A DNA stretch of 64,000 nucleotides from an uncultured Bartonella sp. (GCF_945277285.1 NZ_CALYPR010000002.1:319214-383213); one strand, 5' to 3'. Shown: positions 1-10,296, numbered from the stretch's first letter. Translations and numbers: made by a program. The notes: generated from the letters alone by a model not told the origin.

Positions 1-821
1 ATATATTTTGCACCTTGAGCCTCGAAGGCTTTGACAACACGGTCGTGCTGCTCTTCAAGAATGCCGGAAAGAATGATAGAGCCACCTTCTTTAAGTGCCG
101 GCACCATTTGGGGGGCAAGCTCTATCAACGGATTGGCCAGAATATTGGCTACAATCAGATCGAAGGGAGTACGTTTTTTAATCTCTTCATCATCAAGGCC
201 GGTTGCTGTAATGGCTTTAATTGTCTTTGCAACGCCGTTTAAGGCGAAATTTTCTTCTGCAACCTTAATTGCAATCGGGTCTATATCTGTTGCCAATATA
301 TTGATTGGAGAAATCAAAGCAATTCCGATTGCCAGAATGCCACTGCCGGTACCAAGATCAAGCGCATTTTTCGGTTTTTCATTTTCCATGACTTCGGCAA
401 TTAGCTCAAGACAACCAACTGTTGTACCATGGTGGCCGGTGCCAAATGCCTGGCCGGCATCTATTTCAATTGCAAGATCACCGGGCTTGACTTTATCGCG
501 ATCATGGCTGCCATGAACCAAAAAACGACCGGCGCGAACCGGATTTAAGCCTTCAAGACTATGGCTGACCCAATCAATATCGGGCAGGATTTCTATTTCA
601 ATATTGTTTTCATCAACGCCCATGACTTGCGCAAATCGAGGCAAAACATCGTTTTTCTGCGTTTCTTCCACATAAAGGGAAACCTCGTAAATTGCCTTTT
701 CTTCGTCAATCTCAGTGATCGCAAGTGGAAAGGCATCGTCCTCGAAGGCATGGTCTAACAATTCATAATATTTTTCGGCGTCACGCTTTGGTGCTCTCAA
801 ATGGAGGCGAATCTGTCGCAA
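1..821 (-). CDS. prmA: Ribosomal protein L11 methyltransferase (partial, C-terminus beyond window start)
   Basis: Minus-strand reading gives ...[22 protein letters not shown]...[17 protein letters not shown]...[18 protein letters not shown]..., the PrmA SAM-methyltransferase motifs. Probable TTG start at 821 after AGGAAT. Absent from the ORF track because it runs off the edge. Confidence 0.9.
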   Translation of the reverse strand, partial: MRQIRLHLRAPKRDAEKYYELLDHAFEDDAFPLAITEIDEEKAIYEVSLYVEETQKNDVLPRFAQVMGVDENNIEIEILPDIDWVSHSLEGLNPVRAGRFLVHGSHDRDKVKPGDLAIEIDAGQAFGTGHHGTTVGCLELIAEVMENEKPKNALDLGTGSGILAIGIALISPINILATDIDPIAIKVAEENFALNGVAKTIKAITATGLDDEEIKKRTPFDLIVANILANPLIELAPQMVPALKEGGSIILSGILEEQHDRVVKAFEAQGAKY

Positions 822-837
822 TTTTTATTCCTTTTTC

Positions 838-1443
838 TTATTGTTTGGCCAAACTTTTCAACCGTTCAACCGCAATCTGGTCTTTCAGTTCATTTCTGTT
901 TTCTTCAACGCTATAAGGGATGACGCCAGCGAACTGGCCACCTTTCTTGGTCAACAGAATTGCGGCGGTGTGATCATAAGTATAATCGCCGTTTTCGCCC
1001 GGTACCTTTTTGGCAGCGATATTGAACGATGAAACCAGACTGTGCACTTTCTTCGGATCACCACTGATGCCAACAACCCTGTCAGTAAAATTTGACAAAT
1101 AGTCATGAAGAACTTCCGGAGTGTCACGCTCGGGATCGACAGTAATGAACCAGACATTGATCTTATCAACATCCGGCCCCAATTCTTTGAGCCAATTGGT
1201 CATATTCATCAATGTGGTCGGACAAATGTCAGGACACATTGTATAACCGAAAAAAATAGCCGATGGCTTTTCGCGCAACTCCACTTGAGTGACAGTTTTA
1301 CCATTTGAATCGGTAAGAGAGAAATCTTCACCTAACGGTGGACTGGCAAAGATCTGCCACAAGAATATAAATCCCATAAAAACCGCTACTAATAGAGCAA
1401 TATAAAAGACACTTAAGGCAATGTTTTTATTCTCGGTAGTCAT
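838..1443 (-). CDS. SCO1/SenC family copper chaperone for cytochrome oxidase
   Basis: GYTMCPDICPTTLMN CxxxC motif, DHTAAILL histidine region and N-terminal TM helix; probable start is MTTENKN, not the track start at 1509. Confidence 0.9.
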   Translation of the reverse strand: MTTENKNIALSVFYIALLVAVFMGFIFLWQIFASPPLGEDFSLTDSNGKTVTQVELREKPSAIFFGYTMCPDICPTTLMNMTNWLKELGPDVDKINVWFITVDPERDTPEVLHDYLSNFTDRVVGISGDPKKVHSLVSSFNIAAKKVPGENGDYTYDHTAAILLTKKGGQFAGVIPYSVEENRNELKDQIAVERLKSLAKQ

Positions 1444-1654
1444 TCCTGAAATTCCTTGAACTTGTGGCATCGGCATAAACAACCAACGCAAAAAGTGGCT
1501 GCAAAACACTGTAAACTATATCGACGGTGAGACGATACTGCAATGAAAAGCAAAAGTTAAATTATAATTGCCGGATTGTGGTTGGAAACAGACAAGGATT
1601 GAACTTCCGGCGTGCACGTTCTATGGTCGAAAAAACAGCAAACACAAAAATATT

Positions 1655-2287
1655 ATGAATATATTGCCGACTGACAAACGCTTTCTGGATGGTGAGCCAC
1701 GCATCCATTCAACAGCCAAACTTCATGGTTGCAAACTCGGACGATTTTCAGAAATCGGCGAGCGCGTGGTTTTGCGTGATGTTACAGTGGGGGATTTCAG
1801 TTATTTCGAGCGTAACGGCGAAGCTATCTACAGCGATATTGGCCGCTTTTGTTCGATTGCTTCCAATGTTCGGTTGAATGCCCTTGAACACCCGATGGAA
1901 CGGGTAAGCATGCACAAAATGACATACCGGCCAAATGAATATTTCCGCTTTATGACCTTGGACAGCGCTTTTCGTGAACGGCGACATAATAAGAGAGTGC
2001 GCATCGGTCACGATGTCTGGATAGGCCACGGAACGGTCATTATGCCGGGAGTTACCATCGGTCATGGTGCTGTGATAGGTGCCAATGCGGTGGTAACAAA
2101 AGATGTCATCCCTTACGAGATTGTTGGCGGAGTTCCGGCAAAACGGCTGAGAATGAGGTTTCCGGAAAATATTATTCAGGATCTTCTTGATCTTGATTGG
2201 TGGAATTGGCCACTCAATACAATTTATGAAGCAATACCGGATATGCAAAAACTTTCCGCTGAAGAATTTATTGCCAAATGGAAGTAA
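1655..2287 (+). CDS. Left-handed beta-helix (hexapeptide) acetyltransferase, CatB/xenobiotic acyltransferase type
   Basis: Hexapeptide pattern and [51 protein letters not shown]; probable start [10 protein letters not shown]. Confidence 0.85.
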   Translation: MNILPTDKRFLDGEPRIHSTAKLHGCKLGRFSEIGERVVLRDVTVGDFSYFERNGEAIYSDIGRFCSIASNVRLNALEHPMERVSMHKMTYRPNEYFRFMTLDSAFRERRHNKRVRIGHDVWIGHGTVIMPGVTIGHGAVIGANAVVTKDVIPYEIVGGVPAKRLRMRFPENIIQDLLDLDWWNWPLNTIYEAIPDMQKLSAEEFIAKWK

Positions 2288-2402
2288 TTTAGAATAGTGT
2301 TAGACTTGTTATCAAAGACACGTGATTAACAATAAGTTCATTTTCAATTTTTTTTAATTTCCTTAAATTTGTTTTGTATTTCAATTTGAAAGGAAATTGG
2401 AA

Positions 2403-4118
2403 ATGTCTTCAAAACGTGTTGGCGAGATCATCGTGGAAACACTGGAAAAAGCCGGTGTGAAACACTGTTACGGCATTGTCGGTGATACGCTCAATTATAT
2501 CACCGATGCTATTTATCGCTCGAAAATAGAATGGGTCCACACACGCCATGAAGAAGCTGCTGCACTTGCAGCAGGAGGAGAAGCTTATCTTAATGGCGAA
2601 TTGAGTGCATGTGCCGGTTCTTGCGGGCCTGGGAGTTTGCACCTTATCAACGGAATTTACGAGGCAAACCGCAATCATGCGCCGGTTGTTGCCATAGCAA
2701 GCCAGCTTTCGACTAATGTTATCGGCAATGACTGGCCACAGGAAGTCGATTTTCGCGCACTTTATTCCCACTGTTCGGTTTTTTGCGAGCAGATTCTCAA
2801 TGCCGATGAGGCACAACGTGTAACTGTTCAAGCATGCCAGACAGCTTTGGCCAAAAAGGGCGTAGCTGTCATTATCCTCCCGGTGGATATTTCTATGCAA
2901 ACGGTAAATTCTGTGACGCGTTATAGTGTGCATCAGCCAAAACCGGTTATCCGCCCTTCGGATGAAGAACTGGAAGAAATTGCTTCCCATCTCAATAGGA
3001 GCAAGAAAGTAGCCATTTATGTCGGATCCGGCGTTAAAGGTGCGCATGATGAAGTGGTTGCACTGGCATCCAAATTGAAAGCACCAATCGGGCATTCGTC
3101 AAAGTCGAAAGATTTTATCGAATATGATAACCCCTATAATATGGGCATGAATGGTATGCTGGGGGGAAAGCCCGGCTTTGATATGGTCGAGCGTTGCGAT
3201 ACGCTGCTTTTACTCGGAACAGACTTTGCCTATACGCAATTTTATCCCGACAAAGCGACAATTATCCAGGTTGACGAGGATGCGTCACATCTGGGACGCC
3301 GTCATCCAGTTGATTTCGGTGTGGTCGGAGACGTCAAGTCGACAGCCGCAGCCCTTCTTAAATATATTGATGAAAAACCCGATAGAAGCTTCCTTGACCA
3401 ATGTCTGAAAGAAAAAGCCGAGGCAGACAAAGCAGAGGACAAGGAAACGGCACCGTCAAAGTCGATTATTCATCCACAATATCTGGTTTCTCTTATCAAT
3501 CAATATGCCGATGATGATGCGCTGGTAACCGGTGATTGTGGCTCGCCGATGGTGTGGTTGCTCAGGCATTTCAAGACCAATGGCAAAAGGCGCACACTTG
3601 CCAGCCTGTCACATGGGACAATGGCTAATGCTCTGCCGCAGGCAATTGGTTTCAAGAAAGCCTGTCCCGATCAACAGGTTATCTCGCTTTCCGGTGATGG
3701 TGGCCTGGCGATGCTGATGGGCGAACTTCTGACCGTCATTCAGGAACAGGTTGATATCAAGATTGTTGTTTTCAACAATTCTTCATTGAACTTCGTTGAA
3801 CTGGAACAGAAGGTCGAAGGTCTTGTCGACCATTATACCGATTTGCAAAATCCCGATTTTGCCAAACTTGCCGAATCCATTGGCATAAAGGGTTGGAAAG
3901 TCGATCAGCCGGAAGATCTTGAAAATGCGGTCAAAGCGTTTTTGAAAGCCAAGGGACCAGCGCTTCTTGACGTGAAAACGAGCGGTTATGAACTGGTCAT
4001 GCCGCCCAAGGTCACTGCCGGAGAAGTCTCCGGTATGGCACTTTATGGCACCAAAGCGATTATGCAGGGGCGTGTCAAGGACGTGAAGGATTTGCTCGTT
4101 CACAATTTCATCAAATAG
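2403..4118 (+). CDS. poxB: Pyruvate dehydrogenase (quinone)/pyruvate oxidase, ThDP-dependent
   Basis: KAGVKHCYGIVGDTLNYITDAI, HTRHEEAAALAAGGEAYL and GDGGLAMLMGELLTV ThDP motif. Confidence 0.9.
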   Translation: MSSKRVGEIIVETLEKAGVKHCYGIVGDTLNYITDAIYRSKIEWVHTRHEEAAALAAGGEAYLNGELSACAGSCGPGSLHLINGIYEANRNHAPVVAIASQLSTNVIGNDWPQEVDFRALYSHCSVFCEQILNADEAQRVTVQACQTALAKKGVAVIILPVDISMQTVNSVTRYSVHQPKPVIRPSDEELEEIASHLNRSKKVAIYVGSGVKGAHDEVVALASKLKAPIGHSSKSKDFIEYDNPYNMGMNGMLGGKPGFDMVERCDTLLLLGTDFAYTQFYPDKATIIQVDEDASHLGRRHPVDFGVVGDVKSTAAALLKYIDEKPDRSFLDQCLKEKAEADKAEDKETAPSKSIIHPQYLVSLINQYADDDALVTGDCGSPMVWLLRHFKTNGKRRTLASLSHGTMANALPQAIGFKKACPDQQVISLSGDGGLAMLMGELLTVIQEQVDIKIVVFNNSSLNFVELEQKVEGLVDHYTDLQNPDFAKLAESIGIKGWKVDQPEDLENAVKAFLKAKGPALLDVKTSGYELVMPPKVTAGEVSGMALYGTKAIMQGRVKDVKDLLVHNFIK

Positions 4119-4137
4119 CAGTTTTGCTTGATGAGAA

Positions 4138-4176
4138 AAAGAGGCAGGAAATAACGAGATATTTTCTGTCTCTTTT
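4138..4176 (+). terminator. Putative intrinsic terminator downstream of poxB
   Basis: Imperfect inverted repeat AAAGAGGCAGGAAATA / TATTTTCTGTCTCTTT followed by T-rich tract. Confidence 0.6.
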
Positions 4177-4258
4177 CTTTAAAGTGGGACATTTTCTACG
4201 ATAATCATATCGTTCAACTCAAACGCCCGGTCCGGCGGCTTTTACACGCGTCATTTTT

Positions 4259-6754
4259 TTAAACTTTTTTGACGAAACTGTCCAATACGCGCTTTTCGCC
4301 CGCTTTATCAAAAGCAATTGTCAGTTTGTTGCCATCTATTGCGGCGACATTGCCATTACCGAATTTGATATGAAAGACCCTGTCTCCCACTTGAAATTCG
4401 GAAGGCTTGTCAGAAACCGATTTGGCCACGAGTTCGCCTTCTATCGTTTTTGATTGTGCCGCGCGTCCCGCTCCATAGCCGGAATCAACTTCGCCATAGC
4501 CAATACGTTCAACATTGGCACCTGAACGGTTGCCCCAATTGGTACGGGTTGCATCAGTGGCATTCTTCTTCGCCCTTTGCCAGCCGGGTGTCGAATAATT
4601 GTTCTGGAACGGTTCCTGCCGGTCAAAGCGCGATTGCCCGTAACCACCATAAGAGGTTTCAACTTCGGCAACTTCAACATGTTCGTTTGGCAATTCATCA
4701 AGAAAGCGCGAAGGAATGGTCGATTGCCATAGTCCGTGTATGCGCCGGTTTGAAACAAACCAGATATGAAGATTTTCTTTAGCGCGCGTAAGCCCGACAT
4801 AGGCAAGTCGCCGTTCTTCTTCGAGTCCGGCACGTCCGCCCTCGTCAAGCGAGCGCTGGTGCGGAAACAGCCCTTCTTCCCAACCGGGCAGAAAAACGGT
4901 GTTGAATTCAAGCCCTTTGGCTGAATGGAGCGTCATCAGGTTGACAGCATCCATATCTTCATTTTTTTCCGTGTCCATCACCAGCGAGACATGTTCGAGA
5001 AAGCTGCGCAAACTTTCAAAATCTTCCATCGAATGGATAAGTTCTTTCAAGTTTTCAAGCCGTCCCGGCGCTTCCGCCGAACGGTCGGCCTGCCACATCG
5101 CTGTATAGCCGGACTCGTCCAGAATAATTTCGGCAAGTTCGGTATGCGGGGTGTTATCAAGCATATTTTGCCAGCGACGGAAATCCTCAACAAGTTTTCT
5201 TAAGGCGCTTCTGGGCTTGGGTTTCAGTTCGTCGGTTTCAACCATTTCTTGCGAAGCTTTGAGCATTGGCACGTTGCGCGCACGCGCTGCATCATGAATT
5301 TGACGCACTGTCGCTTCGCCCAAACCGCGTTTTGGCGTATTGATAATCCGCTCGAATGCAAGATCATCCGAAGATTGCGTAACAACACGGAAATAGGCCA
5401 AAGCATCACGAATTTCCATGCGTTCATAAAACCGTGGGCCACCAATAACGCGGTAGTTCAGCCCCAGTGTGACAAACCTGTCTTCAAATTCACGCATTTG
5501 AAACGACGCACGCACCAATATGGCAATATCATTGAGGGCAAGCCCATGATGCTGAGCCTGTTCGATTTCTTCGCCAATAGCGCGCGCTTCCTCCTCCGAA
5601 TCCCATGCCGCATGAACTTTGACTTTCTGGTCATTGTCATTTTTACTGTCGGTAAACAGTGTTTTGCCCAATCGTCCCTCATTATGGGCAATGAGATAGG
5701 AGGCTGCCCCTAGAATATGCGAGGTCGAGCGGTAATTGCGTTCAAGCCGGATAACGGTTGCACCGGGAAAATCTTTTTCAAACCGCAAGATATTGTCGAT
5801 TTCCGCTCCTCTCCAGCCGTAAATTGACTGGTCGTCATCGCCGACACAACACAGATTGACCGGTTGTCCGGCTGGCCGCTGTGCCAGCAGCCGCAACCAC
5901 AAATATTGCGCGGTATTGGTGTCTTGATACTCGTCTACCAGAATATAACGGAACTTTTTGTGGTATTCGCGCAGGACATCGCCATTTTTCTGGAAAATGT
6001 GGATGGGGTGCATGAGCAAATCACCAAAGTCGCAAGCATTTAGTGTTTGCAACCGCTCCTGATAGGCACGGTAAAGTTCGCGTCCCTTTCCGTTGGCGAA
6101 AGAGCGCGCATCGCCTTCCGGTATTTGATCCGGTGCAAGGCCGTGGTTTTTCCACCCGTCAATCATATTGGCAAAGGTACGGGCCGGCCACCGTTTGTCA
6201 TCAAGCCCTTCGGCCTGAATGAGCTGTTTGATCAAGCGGATGACATCGTCGGTATCAAGAATGGTAAAGTTGCTATTAAGCCCTACTAGCTCGGCATGGC
6301 GACGCAGAATTTTAACGCCGATAGAGTGGAAAGTGCCAAGCCATGGCATGCCTTCGACCGCTCCGCCAACCAGTTCTCCGATACGATTTTTCATCTCGCG
6401 GGCGGCTTTGTTGGTGAAAGTGACAGCCAGTATCTGGCTTGGATAAGCTAGCCCGAGGCGCAATATATGGGCAATGCGGGTGGTCAAAACCCGTGTTTTA
6501 CCTGTTCCGGCCCCTGCCAGTACAAGAACCGGGCCTTCTGTGGTTGTAACGGCAAGGCGTTGTTCAGGATTGAGCTTGTTGAGATAATCTACTTCCTGAT
6601 CGGCGTGGTGGCGTGCTGCCATGGCACGAAAAGCCAGCCCGCTGCCGCTTTCTGCACAATCTTGCGGCGCAGCTTTTCGAGATTGGGCGTTTTGTGACTG
6701 CGGCTTTTTCGGCTCGTCATCAAAAAATGGTATATCATCAGGAAAATCGGTCAT
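4259..6754 (-). CDS. uvrD: ATP-dependent DNA helicase UvrD/PcrA (superfamily 1)
   Basis: LNPEQRLAVTTTEGPVLVLAGAGTGKTRVLTTRIAH Walker A, VDEYQDTN, GDDDQSIYGWRGA, LMTLHSAKGLEF motifs. Confidence 0.95.
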   Translation of the reverse strand: MTDFPDDIPFFDDEPKKPQSQNAQSRKAAPQDCAESGSGLAFRAMAARHHADQEVDYLNKLNPEQRLAVTTTEGPVLVLAGAGTGKTRVLTTRIAHILRLGLAYPSQILAVTFTNKAAREMKNRIGELVGGAVEGMPWLGTFHSIGVKILRRHAELVGLNSNFTILDTDDVIRLIKQLIQAEGLDDKRWPARTFANMIDGWKNHGLAPDQIPEGDARSFANGKGRELYRAYQERLQTLNACDFGDLLMHPIHIFQKNGDVLREYHKKFRYILVDEYQDTNTAQYLWLRLLAQRPAGQPVNLCCVGDDDQSIYGWRGAEIDNILRFEKDFPGATVIRLERNYRSTSHILGAASYLIAHNEGRLGKTLFTDSKNDNDQKVKVHAAWDSEEEARAIGEEIEQAQHHGLALNDIAILVRASFQMREFEDRFVTLGLNYRVIGGPRFYERMEIRDALAYFRVVTQSSDDLAFERIINTPKRGLGEATVRQIHDAARARNVPMLKASQEMVETDELKPKPRSALRKLVEDFRRWQNMLDNTPHTELAEIILDESGYTAMWQADRSAEAPGRLENLKELIHSMEDFESLRSFLEHVSLVMDTEKNEDMDAVNLMTLHSAKGLEFNTVFLPGWEEGLFPHQRSLDEGGRAGLEEERRLAYVGLTRAKENLHIWFVSNRRIHGLWQSTIPSRFLDELPNEHVEVAEVETSYGGYGQSRFDRQEPFQNNYSTPGWQRAKKNATDATRTNWGNRSGANVERIGYGEVDSGYGAGRAAQSKTIEGELVAKSVSDKPSEFQVGDRVFHIKFGNGNVAAIDGNKLTIAFDKAGEKRVLDSFVKKV

Positions 6755-6828
6755 TATTACCAATCTAATGGTTCGAGATATTTTCTGCTAGGCCAGATCC
6801 GATGCTTTACACGAAAATGATCGGAAAA

Positions 6829-7935
6829 TCATTTTTTTTTGCGCTGGGCTTCATATTGATAGACACGCCGGTCTGTCAAATTCTTCCGGTTTTCTATAAT
6901 GGGGGCAACTACAGGCTTTAAATCGGGCTCCCGTTTGATAAGTTCAACAAGGTCATTGAGTTCATTCATAGCAATGAGCTTTATAACATCATCACGGATT
7001 GTGCCGTCACTACGCTTAGGCAATTCATGCACGACTTGTAAAAGTTCGATTTTTTGATCTTTCAAAAGGTTGCGCACATTCTTTTCATCAAGTTTGTCGG
7101 ATTCCACAAAGGCATAAAGTCCGACACCTTTGGCAGGCAGCGAATAGGTTGCAAGCGCAACATTGCCAATGTCGGGATTGTTTTTTAGAAGATTGCGTAT
7201 TATTGGCCCCTGATGCTGGATGCGATCTCCTGTGCCATCGCCATCTGACCATTTGAACATGTCTTTTGTGATAAAATTATAGACGCGCTTGCCGGTTGCC
7301 AACCAAAGCCTTGACGGCCACGAGCGATTTTTCAATATGCGTTTTTCGGTGGGCGTAAGTAAAGCGGGTGCAAAACTTTTCTTTTGTTTAATCAGATGAC
7401 GAAAATCCTCATAGGCAAAATAACGATAAAAAGCACCACGCGTTTTGTGCACACTCGCCAATTGAAAATCGATGATTGACGCTTTTCCTTTGCCTGTCAT
7501 CAGCCAGTTTTGCGGTTTTGCCAGATCGTTATGGGTAATGCCCATACGGCGCAAATTGCGCAATATCTTTAATGCACTTAAATAGAATTCTTTTGTATTT
7601 GGGCGGGCAAGATGCAGAGGTGTGCCTTCGTTCCACGAGCGATAAAGGCCATCTTTATCGACAGCAATCAATTGTGGTACCCCGTCAAGTCCGCGAACTT
7701 TTTTTAACGCGCGTATTTCCCGTCTTGCCAGAATCCATGCAAGCGGGCGTGACCATCTTGGCGATGCGGTTACAATGCGGCGGATAATTTTTTGATGCGG
7801 ATTATCGGCAAAGTAGCCCACACGGGTTTCGGAAAAAACATCCCGTTTCAATACCATAACAGCCACAAATTCGGGCAAGAATTGCGGATCTTTTAAAGGT
7901 GGTAAGGCGCTGTCATGATCTTCAAAATGTTCCAT
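6829..7935 (-). CDS. Ser/Thr (WaaP/RIO-like) kinase-fold protein with C-terminal segment resembling the AMP-binding-enzyme C-terminal domain
   Basis: GITHNDLAKPQNWLM...IIDFQLAS kinase catalytic-loop/DFG-like motifs; C-terminal VALATYSLPAKGVGLYAFVES...ELPKRSDGTIRDDVIKLIA resembles the ANL C-terminal subdomain. Confidence 0.7.
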   Translation of the reverse strand: MEHFEDHDSALPPLKDPQFLPEFVAVMVLKRDVFSETRVGYFADNPHQKIIRRIVTASPRWSRPLAWILARREIRALKKVRGLDGVPQLIAVDKDGLYRSWNEGTPLHLARPNTKEFYLSALKILRNLRRMGITHNDLAKPQNWLMTGKGKASIIDFQLASVHKTRGAFYRYFAYEDFRHLIKQKKSFAPALLTPTEKRILKNRSWPSRLWLATGKRVYNFITKDMFKWSDGDGTGDRIQHQGPIIRNLLKNNPDIGNVALATYSLPAKGVGLYAFVESDKLDEKNVRNLLKDQKIELLQVVHELPKRSDGTIRDDVIKLIAMNELNDLVELIKREPDLKPVVAPIIENRKNLTDRRVYQYEAQRKKK

Positions 7936-8063
7936 GGCGTTGAGTTAGCCGGTTGGCACTCCTCTATCAAGTCCATTTGGATAAAGTTTGTAAATTTATA
8001 TACGAGAAAAAGCAATTATTGGCAGGTTTTGTTAAATTATGACAAGAAAACAGCAAATTTAGA

Positions 8064-8309
8064 TTAAGCTTCAAAATTTTTGGAAAGATTTAGTGCAAAG
8101 ATTCGAAGAGCTGCCGAGAGATTGATGTTCGCAGGACGATTTTCGTCAACGAGCGTGACCAGAGCGGCAAAGGAAAGTGCTAATCGTTCAGCATTATGTG
8201 TTAAAATGTCAATATAGGCTTGTTCCAGAGAAATACTGGTCGCATGCCCGTCTATGCGGATAGAAATTTTCTTCAGCTCTGCTTTTTGCCAGTCAATCCG
8301 GTCGATCAA
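8064..8309 (-). CDS. Ribbon-helix-helix domain-containing small protein
   Basis: KKISIRIDGHATSISLEQAYIDIL RHH-like pattern; sits between DUF4169-like and SspB genes. Confidence 0.65.
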   Translation of the reverse strand: MIDRIDWQKAELKKISIRIDGHATSISLEQAYIDILTHNAERLALSFAALVTLVDENRPANINLSAALRIFALNLSKNFEA

Positions 8310-8328
8310 TATTTGTGTATTGTTATCG

Positions 8329-8511
8329 CTATTTATCGTGAGAAAGCTTCCTTGAACTCAAAAACATGTCCGTTTTGCGTTTTTCCCGTTCATCAAATTG
8401 GCGCTCGGTCTTTGTGCGCCCGAAAAGAATGCGATTCTCGTTTGCATTGCTTTCGTCAATTTGGCGTTTTTTCTTTTTACGAAATTGCCTGAGATTGATG
8501 AGATCAGCCAT
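8329..8511 (-). CDS. DUF4169 family protein
   Basis: MADLINLRQFRKKKKRQIDESNANENRILFGRTKTER, typical DUF4169 composition. Confidence 0.75.
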   Translation of the reverse strand: MADLINLRQFRKKKKRQIDESNANENRILFGRTKTERQFDEREKRKTDMFLSSRKLSHDK

Positions 8512-8522
8512 CGGTAAGGACC

Positions 8523-9104
8523 CTATTTTTTTCGGAAAGCATCAAGCGAGACGACATTGGCCGACGGCTTCTCATCCTTTTCGGTTGATCGGGAATTTTT
8601 CGCCGGTTGCAACTTTTCATGTGTTTTCTGTTTGGCAGAAGGTTTTTTCTTATCCTTCTTCTCGGCTAATAAAGAAAGTTCGGCAGTTTGAGTGTCTTTG
8701 CCAACGGATTTTTCTTGCGGGCTGTCATTGTCGCTTTTTGGCATATCCGAGGCAAGGTCAAAAGCTGCTTCAAAAGCGGCTGTCGGGTCATAAAATACCT
8801 GCACAGCAGAAAATGGAACAACCAGACGTTCGGGAACATCGCCGAAAGACAAACTGACCTCAAATCCGGTATCCGAGACATTCAAATCCCAAAACTGGTG
8901 TTGCAGAACAATGGTCATCTGATCAGGATAACGTTCTTTAAGACGGGCGGAAATTTTTACCCCCGGTGCATTGGTGAGAAAGGTGATAAAAAAATGATGT
9001 TCACCGGGCAGGCCAGCTTTTGCAACTTCAGTTAAAACTTTGCGAATGACACTGCGCAAAGCATCCTGAACCAGAATGTCATAACGGATCTGATCGTGAA
9101 CCAT
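8523..9104 (-). CDS. sspB: SspB-like ClpXP adaptor protein
   Basis: IRYDILVQDALRSVIRKVLTEVAKAGLPGEHHFFITFLTNAPGVKISARLKERYPDQMTIVLQHQFWDL. Confidence 0.9.
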   Translation of the reverse strand: MVHDQIRYDILVQDALRSVIRKVLTEVAKAGLPGEHHFFITFLTNAPGVKISARLKERYPDQMTIVLQHQFWDLNVSDTGFEVSLSFGDVPERLVVPFSAVQVFYDPTAAFEAAFDLASDMPKSDNDSPQEKSVGKDTQTAELSLLAEKKDKKKPSAKQKTHEKLQPAKNSRSTEKDEKPSANVVSLDAFRKK

Positions 9105-9364
9105 GGAAAGCCTGTTCCTTTTTCGACATGTTTTCGTAAATTGACACCGGTCTTTAATGCAATGTAGTCGTTCTTAATGCAATGAGGCAATTGAAATCTT
9201 CTCAGGAATTTTTTTCAAAAACCAACAAATCTCTGCTTTTTGCTGTTACATCTGCTGTTTTTGTCGATAAAAAGCTAAAGAAGATTTTATTTTTTGATGA
9301 ATTACAGTGCTTTGACGTTTAAATTAAAGCACTGCAATAAATAAAAGATGCAAATCAAAGTGAA

Positions 9365-9690
9365 GGCTTCTGTTGCCAGGTGCCTCCGAACCCCGCTTAG
9401 GCCGGCGAAGGCCCAAGGCTTAATTTGAAGCGTTCGCGCCGCAATTAAGCAGCGAGACGAGCTTCCGCATAGTTGTCATTTGCAACTACTTAAGTAGCCC
9501 GATAACGGTGGTACAATGCCGGGTAAAAGAGCAATCTTTACGCCCTTGTCGATCCTATTTCGCCCCCATCATAAAAAAAACGCCAGAAAGAAAGAGTGAC
9601 GTTTTTCTTATGGTGGAGGCGCCGGGTACCGCCCCCGGGTCCAATGGGTTTATTACACTGTCCATTTATTACCATAGCTGGCAAGCCAGC
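9365..9690 (-). ncRNA. ssrA: Permuted two-piece tmRNA (acceptor piece upstream, ~43-nt intervening sequence, then coding piece); outer boundaries approximate
   Basis: Minus strand: GGACCCGGGGGCGGTACCCGGCGCCTCCACCA (3' acceptor half, CCA ends at 9611), hairpin spacer, GGGGGCGAAATAGGATCGACAAG (5' half beginning at 9567). GGGGGCG pairs with CGCCTCC. Tag reading frame follows. Confidence 0.9.
9445..9483 (-). other. ssrA: tmRNA proteolysis-tag reading frame ANDNYAEARLAA*
   Basis: gca aat gac aac tat gcg gaa gct cgt ctc gct gct taa on the minus strand. Confidence 0.95.
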
Positions 9691-9860
9691 ATTTCCAATA
9701 TAGGCAAAGAGGCACGAAGAAGGAAGGGGGGGTGTTTAACTTTTTAGCGCACTATCTCTAACACGGTAGAACCATTGGGCAAGAAAGTAAGAATGAATAG
9801 AATTTGAATTTGCTGAACTGAAATTCAAAATGCCAATTTTTACGCTAGGAGTCAAAATTA

Positions 9861-10166
9861 ATGAGAAATTATTTGGAACAGCTAAAAAAATATGATGCAA
9901 CACCGGACGAGGCCGCTTTGAAGCGGCTCGAAAACCGTTTATCTCTTGCTTTACAAAATCGCGATGCCGCCGAAGTTTCTGTAACAGATCAGGCAGAACT
10001 TCAACGTGTAGAAAATTGGGCAGCTGAAAAGCTTGGTGCAGACACTCAAAAAAGCAGGGATGCCGTCAAGAAAGTGGCTGATCTGCTTAAATCGGAGCGC
10101 ATGAAAAGCCGTGTGACATTCTATTATCTTGTTGCAAAGGAACTGGGTCTTTTAAATAAGTTATAA
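9861..10166 (+). CDS. DUF2853 family protein
   Basis: MRNYLEQLKKYDATPDEAALKRLENRL...VTFYYLVAKELGLL, typical DUF2853 layout. Confidence 0.75.
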   Translation: MRNYLEQLKKYDATPDEAALKRLENRLSLALQNRDAAEVSVTDQAELQRVENWAAEKLGADTQKSRDAVKKVADLLKSERMKSRVTFYYLVAKELGLLNKL

Positions 10167-10232
10167 GAATTTTGTTATGTAGAGGTAATACCGCCTTTTT
10201 GGAAAAAGCAAAAAATTTCTTCGGGCAACGAA

Positions 10233-10257
10233 AAAGCCCCGTAAAATACGGGGCTTT
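10233..10257. terminator. Intrinsic terminator between convergent DUF2853 and dctA genes
   Basis: AAAGCCCCGTAAAATACGGGGCTTT perfect hairpin between converging genes. Confidence 0.85.
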
Positions 10258-10296
10258 GACGGAAATTATCGCTATTGAGCAGTGAAAAGCCTGCTA

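Noticed and set aside
2409-3095. 228-aa antisense ORF inside poxB
   Set aside because: Complete overlap with a strong coding call; no recognisable motif.
9508-9747. Plus-strand 79-aa ORF
   Set aside because: Lies antisense to the tmRNA acceptor half and 5' half; no protein-like features.
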